Shown here: positions 16,354 through 24,691 of the stretch, piece after piece
How the letters are laid out: the number at the start of each line of letters is the position of its first letter
How positions within the stretch are numbered: the stretch's first letter is position 1
Source of the DNA: Candidatus Kapaibacterium sp.
GTDB taxonomy: Bacteria; Bacteroidota; Ignavibacteria; Kapaibacteriales; UBA7675
NCBI GenBank assembly: GCA_028284775.1
Contig: JANQRB010000021.1
Location: 124,001 to 188,000, forward strand
Length of the DNA: 64,000 bases
Direction of reading: 5' to 3'
Program-made: the position numbers and the translations under genes
Notes under the pieces: model-generated
Database searches by the model: none
What the model saw: the letters and a program-made list of their open reading frames with translations, nothing else
What the model was told of the DNA's origin: nothing

Positions 16354-18123
16354 ATGTCAAACGAACAGACCACGCAATCCGATTTTCGCGCCTTGGCGCT
16401 TCCCGAGCCGCTCTTGAAGGCCCTGGATAGCGTCGGTTATGAAACACCCTCGCCCATTCAGGCGCTGACAATCCCGCTGGTAGCGTCGGGACGCGACGTC
16501 GTAGGGCAAGCACAGACAGGCACGGGCAAAACCGCGGCATTCGCCTTGCCGCTACTGGCACGCATTGATCTGGAAAAGCAGGCGCCGCAGGTGCTGGTAC
16601 TGACTCCTACTCGCGAACTGGCAATTCAAGTTGCCGAAGCATTCCAACGATATGCGGCATTTTTACAGGATTTCCGGGTTTTACCGGTCTATGGCGGGCA
16701 GGATTTTGCCGCGCAACTCCGGCAGCTCAAACGTGGTGTGCACGTTGTTGTGGGTACCCCGGGACGGATAATGGACCATATCCGGCGTACGACGCTCGAC
16801 CTGACGGCCCTCAGTTGCCTTGTACTCGATGAGGCTGACGAAATGCTGCGTATGGGATTTCTCGACGACGTGGAATGGATCCTGGAGCAGACGCCTCCCG
16901 AACGCCAGATAGCGCTGTTTTCCGCCACCATGCCGCCGGCGATCAGACGTATCGCTCAGCAGCACCTGCAGGACCCTGAAGAGATAACGATCAAACTGCG
17001 CACCACAGCCGCCGATACCATTCGCCAACGATTTCTGATGGTAGGAGGCTACCAGAAACTCGAAGCTTTAACGCGTATCCTCGAGGCCGAATCCTTTGAA
17101 GGAATGATCGTTTTCGTGCGTACCAAAACCGCAACCGTGGAGCTGGCTGAAAAACTGGCTGCGCGCGGTTTCGCATCGGAAGCCCTTAATGGTGACATTC
17201 CGCAACATTTGCGCGAGCGCACGGTCGAACGTCTTCGAAACGGTAAAATTGACATCCTGGTGGCCACCGACGTCGCGGCGCGCGGCCTGGATGTCGAGCG
17301 CATTAGTCACGTGTTGAATTACGATATCCCCTACGATTCGGAATCTTATGTGCATCGCATCGGACGCACCGGGCGAGCCGGACGCAGCGGAGAAGCGATC
17401 CTGTTTATCGTACCGCGCGAAAAGCGCATGCTCTATACGATCGAAAAGGCCACCAAACAAAAGATCGAAGTAATGGAGCTCCCGACGACGGAAGCAATCA
17501 ATATTAAACGCATTGCGGACTTCAAAAATCGCATCAGCGACACGCTGGCGGGTGCGGATCTGGAATTGTTTTACAAGTTAGTGGAAGAGTTTCAACAGGA
17601 GCACAATGTTCCGGCGCTCGAAATCGCAGCGGCTCTGGCCAAGTTACTTCAGGGAGACAGTCCGCTGCTTCTAAGTAAAAAAGATGCTCTGGAACTGGCT
17701 GACGGACGGGACCGGCGCAGCCTGTATCGATCAGGCGCTAAAGCTAAGGGCAGCGCTGCTTTTCAACGTAAGGGCATGGCAACTTTTCGCATAGATGTCG
17801 GACGCAGCGACGGCGTCAAACCGGCCAATATTGTCGGTGCGATCGCTAACGAAGCAGGCATCAGCAGCGAATTTATCGGTCGGATTGATCTATATGATGT
17901 GTATAGCACCGTCGATTTACCAGAAATCACGCCGATGAAAGTATTAAACAAACTGAAAAACGTTCGCGTAGCCGGCAAACGCCTAAACATTTCTCGGACG
18001 GAAGATTCAGGATTTAGGAATGGGACCAAGAAAAAGGCCAAAGAGAAAGGCAAGGATAAGAAGAAGAAAAAGAAGAAGCGCATAGACCGCAAAGCAAAGG
18101 TCGTCGAGCTTCCCCTGACTTAA
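16354..18123 (+). CDS. deaD: DEAD-box RNA helicase, CsdA/DeaD type
   Basis: 589 residues from ATG 16354 (MSNEQTTQSDF). An upstream in-frame ATG at 16243 is unlikely. ATP-dependent RNA unwinding. Ordered motifs: the Q motif near YETPSPIQALTIP, motif I AQTGTGKT (about 52-59), PTRELA, TPGRIMDH, motif II VLDEADEML (about 157), SAT, and motif VI HRIGRTGRAG (about 334). Residues from about 476 (TFRIDVGRSDG) to 560 form a DbpA-type RNA-binding domain, then a very basic lysine-rich tail. The domain set matches DeaD/CsdA-like helicases that assist ribosome assembly and cold adaptation. Monocistronic in appearance. Confidence 0.95.
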   Translation: MSNEQTTQSDFRALALPEPLLKALDSVGYETPSPIQALTIPLVASGRDVVGQAQTGTGKTAAFALPLLARIDLEKQAPQVLVLTPTRELAIQVAEAFQRYAAFLQDFRVLPVYGGQDFAAQLRQLKRGVHVVVGTPGRIMDHIRRTTLDLTALSCLVLDEADEMLRMGFLDDVEWILEQTPPERQIALFSATMPPAIRRIAQQHLQDPEEITIKLRTTAADTIRQRFLMVGGYQKLEALTRILEAESFEGMIVFVRTKTATVELAEKLAARGFASEALNGDIPQHLRERTVERLRNGKIDILVATDVAARGLDVERISHVLNYDIPYDSESYVHRIGRTGRAGRSGEAILFIVPREKRMLYTIEKATKQKIEVMELPTTEAINIKRIADFKNRISDTLAGADLELFYKLVEEFQQEHNVPALEIAAALAKLLQGDSPLLLSKKDALELADGRDRRSLYRSGAKAKGSAAFQRKGMATFRIDVGRSDGVKPANIVGAIANEAGISSEFIGRIDLYDVYSTVDLPEITPMKVLNKLKNVRVAGKRLNISRTEDSGFRNGTKKKAKEKGKDKKKKKKKRIDRKAKVVELPLT

Positions 18124-18679
18124 CATTCCTCCTTGGGAAATAGTCGCAACGCGATCAGTCTGAAAAGTCTGCTTGCCTGGCCGATCGACGCTAAATTGCA
18201 CTTGCCTTTTGTCGGTCGTGACCTTGCTACTCCCAAGCCGTGGCATTCAGAACAAAGCCGCTGCTCAGGATCCGACATAAGACCATTGCAGCCGAGCATT
18301 TTGCGTTCGGATTCAGGCTGCCCGGACAGATCGCAGTTCGTCTGCCGCCACTCTCTTCCGGTTGTGCTCAAGGGCCGTCAATCTTCAACTCAGCGCTCGC
18401 CGATTTTAGCCATGGGTTGCGCATGCTCTTCGATCGACAGACCCCGATAACGAACGGAGCGATGCCGATCATCCAGCAGCGATACTCCGTCGTTACGGCG
18501 CTTAGTTATTCATCTACAAACAGAAAATTCTCGTGGAAAGATCACGATCTCTTTCCGCTCTACCACATTGAGCCGAAAACTCGCAGCCCACTTGGTAGGG
18601 AAAGTGCCGACAAAGCCGTAATTTGCAAAGTATGACTACAGACTTTTGTCTTGAGTAAATTAACCAATTGAGTCTGTGT
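18124..18679. other. Intergenic, possibly decayed coding sequence
   Basis: About 550 bases. A 131-codon frame at 18240-18635 on the plus strand has no domain I recognise and no ribosome-binding site. Composition resembles the flanks. I see no RNA gene or strong terminator. Confidence 0.4.
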
Positions 18680-19720
18680 ATGCTTCTCGCGAACAAACAG
18701 GCCTTGCCGCTGTTTTTCCTCCTGGCCGGTCTCGTCGCCCTTTCCAGTAGTATCATTATCCAATCGCAATGGTTCTCAACACAGTCCGACCTTTTGGCAA
18801 TGGCTGTTACGGCCGATCTGACGTTCGTGATTCCGCTGGCCTATGTGATCATAGCGCGAAGATCAAAGCTGCCGATCATTAGTGTCATACCAGTTTTCCT
18901 ATTGTCGATTCTTCTTGCTTCATTTCTTTTACCCGCCCATCAGCATCAGTATCTGGATGTGATAAAGCTACTCGCGGGACCGGCCGAGTTGGCGGCAATA
19001 GCATTCATCGTATACAAACTTCGCAAGGGCATCAAAGAAGTACAATCTCACAAGGCCTTGCACTTCGATTTCGCCGCGTCGCTTGAGAAGACGCTGAAAG
19101 CGCATGTCAAACACAGACGCGCGCGCGCCCTGATCTGCACCGAAATCGCCGTATTTTATTACGGTTTGTTTGCCTGGCGTGGCGGTCCTGAACAGAACCC
19201 GAAAACTCAGTCCTTCAGCTACCATCGCAAAAGCCTGTACAGTCTGTTCGTCCTGGCCCTCATCTGCGCCGCAACTTTTGAAGGTATCGCCATACATTTT
19301 CTGTTGGCGCAGTGGAGTACTGTAGTTGCCTGGCTATTAACCGGGCTAAGCGTGTATGGTCTGGTCTTTCTGCTTGCCGATTTCAACGCGGCCCGCAAGC
19401 GCACAATATTCATCGAGGATGATGTCCTGGTGATTCGGATCGGTCTGCGCTGGCAAACGCGAATCTGCATCGACGACATTGCCGCTATAACATGCGGCGC
19501 CCCTTCCAAGAGTCAGCAAGATAATGCATACCTTAAGGCGGTGTTAATCGGCGATTCGAACTTATTGATTGAGCTGAAGACCGAAAATACGGCCAGTGGT
19601 CTATATGGCATCATCCGATCCTTTGATCGTATCGGTCTTGCGGTAGATGAGCCCGAAGAATTAAGAGCTGCGCTGAATTGTGCGATTGCGAACTCCCGTC
19701 AACGCGAGACAAGAGATTAG
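18680..19720 (+). CDS. Uncharacterised polytopic membrane protein
   Basis: About 346 residues from ATG 18680 (a TTG at 18668 is the alternative). Four or more hydrophobic segments are visible in the first 110 residues (ALPLFFLLAGLVALSSSIII, FVIPLAYVII, VIPVFLLSILLASFLLP), then a soluble stretch with basic HRRARA, then a hairpin of two more segments (LFVLALICAATFEGIAIHFL, VAWLLTGLSVYGLVFLLAD). The C-terminal 100 residues look like a small beta domain (TIFIEDDVLVIRIGLRW), reminiscent of bacterial PH-like domains after a membrane hairpin. No family recognised with confidence. The next gene begins within 25 bases. Confidence 0.7.
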   Translation: MLLANKQALPLFFLLAGLVALSSSIIIQSQWFSTQSDLLAMAVTADLTFVIPLAYVIIARRSKLPIISVIPVFLLSILLASFLLPAHQHQYLDVIKLLAGPAELAAIAFIVYKLRKGIKEVQSHKALHFDFAASLEKTLKAHVKHRRARALICTEIAVFYYGLFAWRGGPEQNPKTQSFSYHRKSLYSLFVLALICAATFEGIAIHFLLAQWSTVVAWLLTGLSVYGLVFLLADFNAARKRTIFIEDDVLVIRIGLRWQTRICIDDIAAITCGAPSKSQQDNAYLKAVLIGDSNLLIELKTENTASGLYGIIRSFDRIGLAVDEPEELRAALNCAIANSRQRETRD

Positions 19721-19744
19721 TTGTTACCATTGCGGAACAAACAG

Positions 19745-20173
19745 ATGGCAATCATCAGCTTGCTTTCCTGTTTCAGCTCAGTCAGCTTCGATTCGGATCG
19801 CAATTGTTATGCAGCCCGCATTCCGGATTTCGATCTGGATTTCTACCTCGAGCTGGATCACTGTGAAGACCGTGACACATTCATGCGAGAAGCAATCGAC
19901 TTTTGCCGGCAAATCGCCGACTGGCGGGAACGTGCAACATCGCTGGCTGTATCTAAATTACTGCCCCTCAAAAACGATGTCTGGATCGATGAAGATAATT
20001 TGCCGCTCAGTGCAGATGAGTTTCGCGACTCCATCAGGCTGACCTCAATCCACCTGTATCATGACGGGTTGATTACATGTTATTTCGACGACGGCGATTT
20101 GTTCTGGGGGCACGTTATTGTGGTAAGCGGCAACACTGCCGGCGGCCCGCAAGAAGCTGAGATTGCCGGCTAA
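19745..20173 (+). CDS. DUF2262-like protein
   Basis: About 142 residues from ATG 19745 (a TTG at 19721, directly after the previous stop, is possible). The C-terminal block, DGDLFWGHVIVVSGNTAGG followed by EAEIAG, matches the DUF2262 signature FWGHxIxVxGN; the middle helix MREAIDFCRQIADWRERA fits too. Function of the family is unknown to me. Close coupling to the upstream membrane protein suggests co-transcription. No signal peptide or membrane segment. Confidence 0.65.
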   Translation: MAIISLLSCFSSVSFDSDRNCYAARIPDFDLDFYLELDHCEDRDTFMREAIDFCRQIADWRERATSLAVSKLLPLKNDVWIDEDNLPLSADEFRDSIRLTSIHLYHDGLITCYFDDGDLFWGHVIVVSGNTAGGPQEAEIAG

Positions 20174-20231
20174 TTCAAATCCTCTGACTTTACTAATGTT
20201 AATTCTCCCAATTGTTTGAGGACGAGATTCA

Positions 20232-20741
20232 ATGAACCTTCAGTCATCATTTCGATCGCAGTTTCATGCGGCACTATCGATGTTTGAAGCCGTCGTGCAG
20301 AATTGCCCGGACACACTTTGGTATGAGCAAACGCCGCAAAACAAGTTTTGGCATATAGCGTATCATACCTTGTTTTACACGCATCTTTACCTGCAGGAAA
20401 GCGAGGCCAGCTTTGTACCATGGGCCGGATTCCGGGAAAACTATCAGTTTATGGGACGTCAACCATGGCCGCCGTATGAAAAGCCGCTTATCAATGAACG
20501 GTATTCAAAAGAAGAAATTCTGGAATATGTAGCCTTCTGCCGCAAGGAAATCGACGCGCGGCTTGCAGCCCTCGACAAATTCGATGCGCCCTCCGGCTTC
20601 TCATGGTTACCAATGAATAAATTCGAACTTCAAATTTACAATATCAGACATATTCAGCATCACGTAGGCCAGTTGAGCGACCGATTGCGGCAGGCAGAAG
20701 ACATCGGTGTGGAATGGCTCGGCATGGGCAGCAATGAATGA
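20232..20741 (+). CDS. DinB-like four-helix protein
   Basis: 169 residues. Helical protein with the DinB/YfiT-like metal-site pattern: a histidine in HIAYHTLFYTHLYL (around residue 37-45) and the second pair in IRHIQHHVGQLSDRL (near 140). DinB-superfamily proteins coordinate a divalent metal with three histidines and include thiol-dependent S-transferases. The specific reaction is unknown. RBS GAGGACG ten bases upstream of the ATG. It follows the DUF2262-like gene by 58 bases on the same strand. Confidence 0.8.
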   Translation: MNLQSSFRSQFHAALSMFEAVVQNCPDTLWYEQTPQNKFWHIAYHTLFYTHLYLQESEASFVPWAGFRENYQFMGRQPWPPYEKPLINERYSKEEILEYVAFCRKEIDARLAALDKFDAPSGFSWLPMNKFELQIYNIRHIQHHVGQLSDRLRQAEDIGVEWLGMGSNE

Positions 20742-21459
20742 GAATTGGAGATTGTCGGACACTATGTAACTCGACTGATGCTCATTGCCCGCAGGTAAAC
20801 AGATTCCCGGTTGGCATGGGTATCATCCTTGCCCCGCATCAGTTATTCCGGGAAATCGGCAGCGCCCTAATCCAGGGTCCGCAACCAACAGAACTCACAG
20901 CAATTAACCAAAACCGCGAAAGACCTCACTTTAATAGTTTAAGCAAATCGCGATCCTTACTAAAGTGTTTAGACCAGTAGTCCAGTTGAGTGATTTTGCG
21001 GTGGTTGGCTGTCGTGCTTAGCTCCATCTCCCATATTCGGTCCGCGTGCTCTGTGACTCCAGCGGTAAAGCATTTATAACTCTTTGCACCACGGGGAACA
21101 CCGAGACACTGGGACTGACTCCGTGTGCTCTGTGGCTCCGGTGATAAAACATTAATAGCTCTTTGCACCACGGGGAACACCGAGACACTGGGACTGACTC
21201 CGTGCACTCTGTGGCTCCAGTGGTAAAGCATTAATAGCTCTTGGCACCACCGGGAACACGGAGACACTGGGACTGACTCCGCGTGCTCTGTGGCTCCGGT
21301 GGTAAAACATTTATTACTCTTGGCACCACCGGGAACACCGAGTCACAGGGACTGACTCCGCGTGCTCTGTGACTCCACTTTGCCATTAACAGCAGACTGC
21401 GTAGATTCGAACCTAACAAACATGGACAAACTACCTCTGCAGAACTTCATCAAACGCCT
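20742..21459. other. Intergenic, contains minisatellite
   Basis: About 720 bases without a credible gene. Nearly half of it is the 79-bp tandem repeat at 21041-21376, listed separately. Minus-strand frames crossing the repeat encode different peptides in successive copies because 79 is not a multiple of three, so they are not coding. Confidence 0.7.
21041..21376. repeat. 79-bp tandem repeat, four and a quarter copies
   Basis: Units begin at 21041, 21120, 21199, 21278 and 21357 (last one partial), giving an exact period of 79 with few substitutions. Each unit starts TCCGYGYRCTCTGTGRCTCC and ends in GGGACTGAC. Within a unit, the left part (CTCTGTGRCTCCGGTGGT) is nearly complementary to the right part (ACCACCGGGAACACCGAG plus CACAG), so each copy can fold into a long imperfect hairpin. 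The GTGGCTC/CTCTGTG flavour resembles the CACAGAG-type palindromic intergenic repeats seen in many environmental genomes (recollection, not searched). Confidence 0.92.
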
Positions 21460-22116
21460 ATGCCATTCCACAAGTTTCTCGCTCGCCAACTCCGACAGCC
21501 TGCAGGCCCTTTCGGTCGGCTTCTAATGGGAAGGCTGCTCAATAAATACAACGAGAGTATCAATCGACATACGGTAGAGCTGCTGGAACCGCAGTCCGGG
21601 GATCGGATTCTTGATATCGGCTTCGGCGGCGGCATTGCATTACAAATGTTAAGCAGCGTCGCCACAAAGTACCAGTTGATAGGCGTGGAGTACTCGGAGG
21701 CAATGTTGGCAAGGGCACAAACAAAATTCCGCGAGCTGATCGCAGACGGGCGACTCAACCTTCACAGGGCGACAGCAGAATCTCTTCCATTTGACAGTGA
21801 ATCCATCGACAGAGCATACAGCGTAAATTGCATCTATTTCTGGCCCGATCCATTGGCAGGAATCCGAGAAATCTTTCGGGTGCTCAAGCCTGGAGGACGC
21901 CTTCTGCTGGCCGTACATTCACCGCAGTCCATGCGTTCTCCAGTTACTGACCATGGCTTCCGTTTGTTTGAAGCGGAAGAGCTGCTGCACTTGGTACGGG
22001 AAGCCGGCTTCACATCTACCAGCTATGAACATCGGGACAAAGAGATGCCGGAAGACAGTGTATTGATTATTGCGGACAAAAAGCATCGGCTTTCGAACTT
22101 ATCCGGCGATGTTTAA
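21460..22116 (+). CDS. UbiE-like SAM methyltransferase
   Basis: 218 residues. Motif I is ILDIGFGGGIALQMLS, with GFGGG where GCGTG is usual; strand 2 ends LIGVEYSEAML; SIDRAYSVNCIYFWPDP and VLKPGGRLLLAVHS are the later Methyltransf_11 blocks. The N-terminal FGRLLMGRLLNKYNESINRH is a helical cap found in a common uncharacterised subgroup of small-molecule methyltransferases. Third methyltransferase within 10 kb, but separated from the other two by a helicase and unknown genes. Substrate unknown. Confidence 0.85.
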   Translation: MPFHKFLARQLRQPAGPFGRLLMGRLLNKYNESINRHTVELLEPQSGDRILDIGFGGGIALQMLSSVATKYQLIGVEYSEAMLARAQTKFRELIADGRLNLHRATAESLPFDSESIDRAYSVNCIYFWPDPLAGIREIFRVLKPGGRLLLAVHSPQSMRSPVTDHGFRLFEAEELLHLVREAGFTSTSYEHRDKEMPEDSVLIIADKKHRLSNLSGDV

Positions 22117-22586
22117 CAGGATGCAAACGGTGATACTTTGTTTGTGTTCGAAGTCACTCGCAAGATTCAGGTTACGGAACGTCCACCCAATCGCTGCAAA
22201 ATGAATGGGCAAGCGCGGCACACAACAGCTCTGTTTTGCTTTAAGGAGTCCTGGCCAGACTCTCGGGATAATCGAATTCAGTCCGCAAGATACTTTCGCC
22301 TAGCAGAATACCTGCCGACTGGGGGATAACGCGTACGGCGGAAAAACGCACTTTTGCCTCACTATCCCGGCCTGACGTTTTGTCTCCGATGATTTCGATT
22401 TCGGGCTAGAATCCGAAGCACTTTCCATCACGGCAGACTTTCTTGCATATACAGCTAGCAACTATGCATCATGGTCGCCGGCACCGTTATTATGCCCGGA
22501 TTGTTGTTCAACAACGGACAATGTCAACATTCAGGCGATACCTTCGAAACAGGAGGGATTGCGATGATACCGCGAATATCCGATGA
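22117..22586. other. Intergenic between convergent genes
   Basis: About 470 bases between the 3' ends of a plus-strand and a minus-strand gene. No gene, RNA or convincing terminator was identified. Confidence 0.5.
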
Positions 22587-24569
22587 TCAATCAAGTACAA
22601 TAAACTTGCGGGTAAAGCTGTACCTGGCAAGCGAAAGACGCAGAAAGTATTCACCGGCCGCGAGATCCCGCACATCGATAAAGCGGTCGCTGAAGCCCGC
22701 CGAGGCCGGCCCCGCGAAAAGCTGCCGAACGACATCACCCCGTAGCGTCGTGATGTCGGTCCGCAGCCAGCCATCGATGGGGAGAATATATTCGACAAAA
22801 AGTAGGTCTTTTACGGGATTTGGCGCTAGAGTCTGAATTCCGACGGTCGGCCCGGCAATTCCCAGTCTGAGGTCGGCCGGATCACCGCAGTCCCCTTCAA
22901 TACTAATACTTCCGTCATCATTAATCGCGACCAGGTTCGCCGGTGTTCGCCACTCGACGGAACGGATGCTAATTGGCTGCGTGCCCGGCTCGCCGTGTAG
23001 GACGAGAGCCGTTACAACAGCAAGGGTATCGCGATTGGGATCTAGCGCAACGGGGATCCGAATGGTGTCTAAAGTATTGGTGAAACGACCGCTCGCCATA
23101 GATGCATCAGGACGCAGGAAAAGCAGGGTGGCAGGGGTTTCCAGGGTAAGGTCGAGACGCAGATCCGCCGCGATATCCAATTCGTCGGCCTTACGCAGCA
23201 ATACCGGAATGCGAATAATGCGCCCAATACGTTCGGTCAGATGCGGCACCTCGATGACAATTGGCTTAAAGACATCATAGAACGCAAGGTCTTCGGCGTC
23301 GCTGTCGGCGCCACTATGCCACAGACGAATCGCAAGGTCGCGCCCCGTCGATGCTATCGTATCAGCCGTAGGCGAGTAGGTAACGGAAAGCACCTGACCG
23401 CCGTGATCGATCGCAGGCTCTATCTCAGCTCCGCTGCTGGCGTCCCACTGGCGCAGGGTACGATCGAGCGATCCGGAGAGCAGACGCCGGCCGTCGCTGG
23501 CAAAATCGACCGACCATACGGCCGAGTTATGCCCCTGGGCAATAAAGTCTGCCGCCTGCTGCGAGCTGTTGGCCTGCCAGGCGCGCACGCTGCGATCGAC
23601 GCCGCCCGAAGCAATGTGACGGCCGTCATCAGAGTAGCTGATATTCCAGATAAGGCGCAGGCTTGTATCTCGCGTGCCATCTGATTGTTCGGTGATGCGG
23701 CCGTGGGAGGCTAGTTGGACGGCGGCGGGCTGATCATCATTCTCGCTTTCCCATCGCCGAATATGAATGCGCCCATCTTCGCCGGCAAATGCCAGTGAAG
23801 CACCATCGGGCGCGAACTCAAGCGAATAAATTCTCGTCAGGTCGCGAGTGTAACTACGCAGCAAAACTCCCCTGTCCAGATCCCAGACACGAACGGCCTT
23901 GTCGTTGCCGCCGGTGGCAATAACGCGACGCGTCGGATGGACCGCAACCGCGCGAATGAAATCCGTATGTCCCTGCAGGCCAAGCGGCGTAGCGCTCCCG
24001 CTGAGCACATTCCAGTGAACAATATCCGCGCCCTGCGTCGCCAGCACTTCCTCGCTGCCATGGAGAAATCGCGCCTGATAGATGATAGCCGGGGCTCCTC
24101 CATCGAGCCGGATGCTGCTACGGGCTATCAGGCTGCCGTCTGCAGTCGAGCGCAACTGCACATCGCCGTCTCTGCTGGCTGATAGCATCCGGCGGCCGTC
24201 AGACGCAATTTGAATAAAACGAATCTCGGCGCTATGGGCATCCAGAACTTCGAGGATGGGACGCGGATCCGTGCCTCGTTGAAGTGTAACGCGGAATTCG
24301 ATGGCATCGTTGGGAGTCTCAGGGACAATCCAGTCGTAAAAAGTATCTGAAAGGCCTGGCGCCAGAAGAATCCAGGAAGCCCTGTCGTCAACGGAATACC
24401 AGAGCGACACCCTGGCCGCGGGCTGCGCTTCCCATTCGATCCGCAACGCAGCGCCGACTGTCAGGTCGGTACCGGGCTGGGGCGCCGTAATCCGGAGGGA
24501 CTGTCCGAAAGCAGTCGTCGCCGACACTGCCATCGACGACAGCAGAATGGCGAATAAAAATTTGTACAT
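22587..24569 (-). CDS. Secreted WD40 protein with T9SS tail
   Basis: About 660 residues from ATG 24569 (a TTG 5 codons earlier is possible). The signal peptide (MYKFLFAILLSSMAVSATTAFG) is followed by a Kre9/KNH-like Ig segment (RITAPQPGTDLTVGAALRIE), then a WD40 propeller with repeats such as LQGHTDFIRAVAVHPTRRVI / KAVRVWDLD and GHNSAVWSVDFASDGRRLL / RTLRQWD. A beta domain follows, and a T9SS type A tail from about residue 580 (LAPNPVKDLLFVEY to YFLRLSLARYSFTRKFIVLD). The propeller presumably binds protein at the cell surface. No catalytic motif. Possibly co-oriented with the BatA-like gene upstream (gap of 122 bases). Confidence 0.88.
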   Translation of the reverse strand: MYKFLFAILLSSMAVSATTAFGQSLRITAPQPGTDLTVGAALRIEWEAQPAARVSLWYSVDDRASWILLAPGLSDTFYDWIVPETPNDAIEFRVTLQRGTDPRPILEVLDAHSAEIRFIQIASDGRRMLSASRDGDVQLRSTADGSLIARSSIRLDGGAPAIIYQARFLHGSEEVLATQGADIVHWNVLSGSATPLGLQGHTDFIRAVAVHPTRRVIATGGNDKAVRVWDLDRGVLLRSYTRDLTRIYSLEFAPDGASLAFAGEDGRIHIRRWESENDDQPAAVQLASHGRITEQSDGTRDTSLRLIWNISYSDDGRHIASGGVDRSVRAWQANSSQQAADFIAQGHNSAVWSVDFASDGRRLLSGSLDRTLRQWDASSGAEIEPAIDHGGQVLSVTYSPTADTIASTGRDLAIRLWHSGADSDAEDLAFYDVFKPIVIEVPHLTERIGRIIRIPVLLRKADELDIAADLRLDLTLETPATLLFLRPDASMASGRFTNTLDTIRIPVALDPNRDTLAVVTALVLHGEPGTQPISIRSVEWRTPANLVAINDDGSISIEGDCGDPADLRLGIAGPTVGIQTLAPNPVKDLLFVEYILPIDGWLRTDITTLRGDVVRQLFAGPASAGFSDRFIDVRDLAAGEYFLRLSLARYSFTRKFIVLD

Positions 24570-24691
24570 CCCTTTGTCCCGCAATTGACCGATGATAGAC
24601 TGGCGAGCTCAAATATAGTCCGTCGACGCGCTCTTCGCCAGCATTGGCCAAAAAAACCGTATTTCTACGTAGTGGCAAAGTAAATAGGTAA

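Noticed and set aside
18240..18635. 131-codon frame on the plus strand
   Set aside because: No RBS or recognised domain; may be a decayed gene but nothing aligns to a known family.
21041..21376. Possible CRISPR array
   Set aside because: The repeated unit is 79 bp with no unique spacers, and no cas genes are present.
20926..21419. Minus-strand frames across the minisatellite
   Set aside because: The 79-bp period changes the reading frame each copy, and the peptides are not conserved between units.
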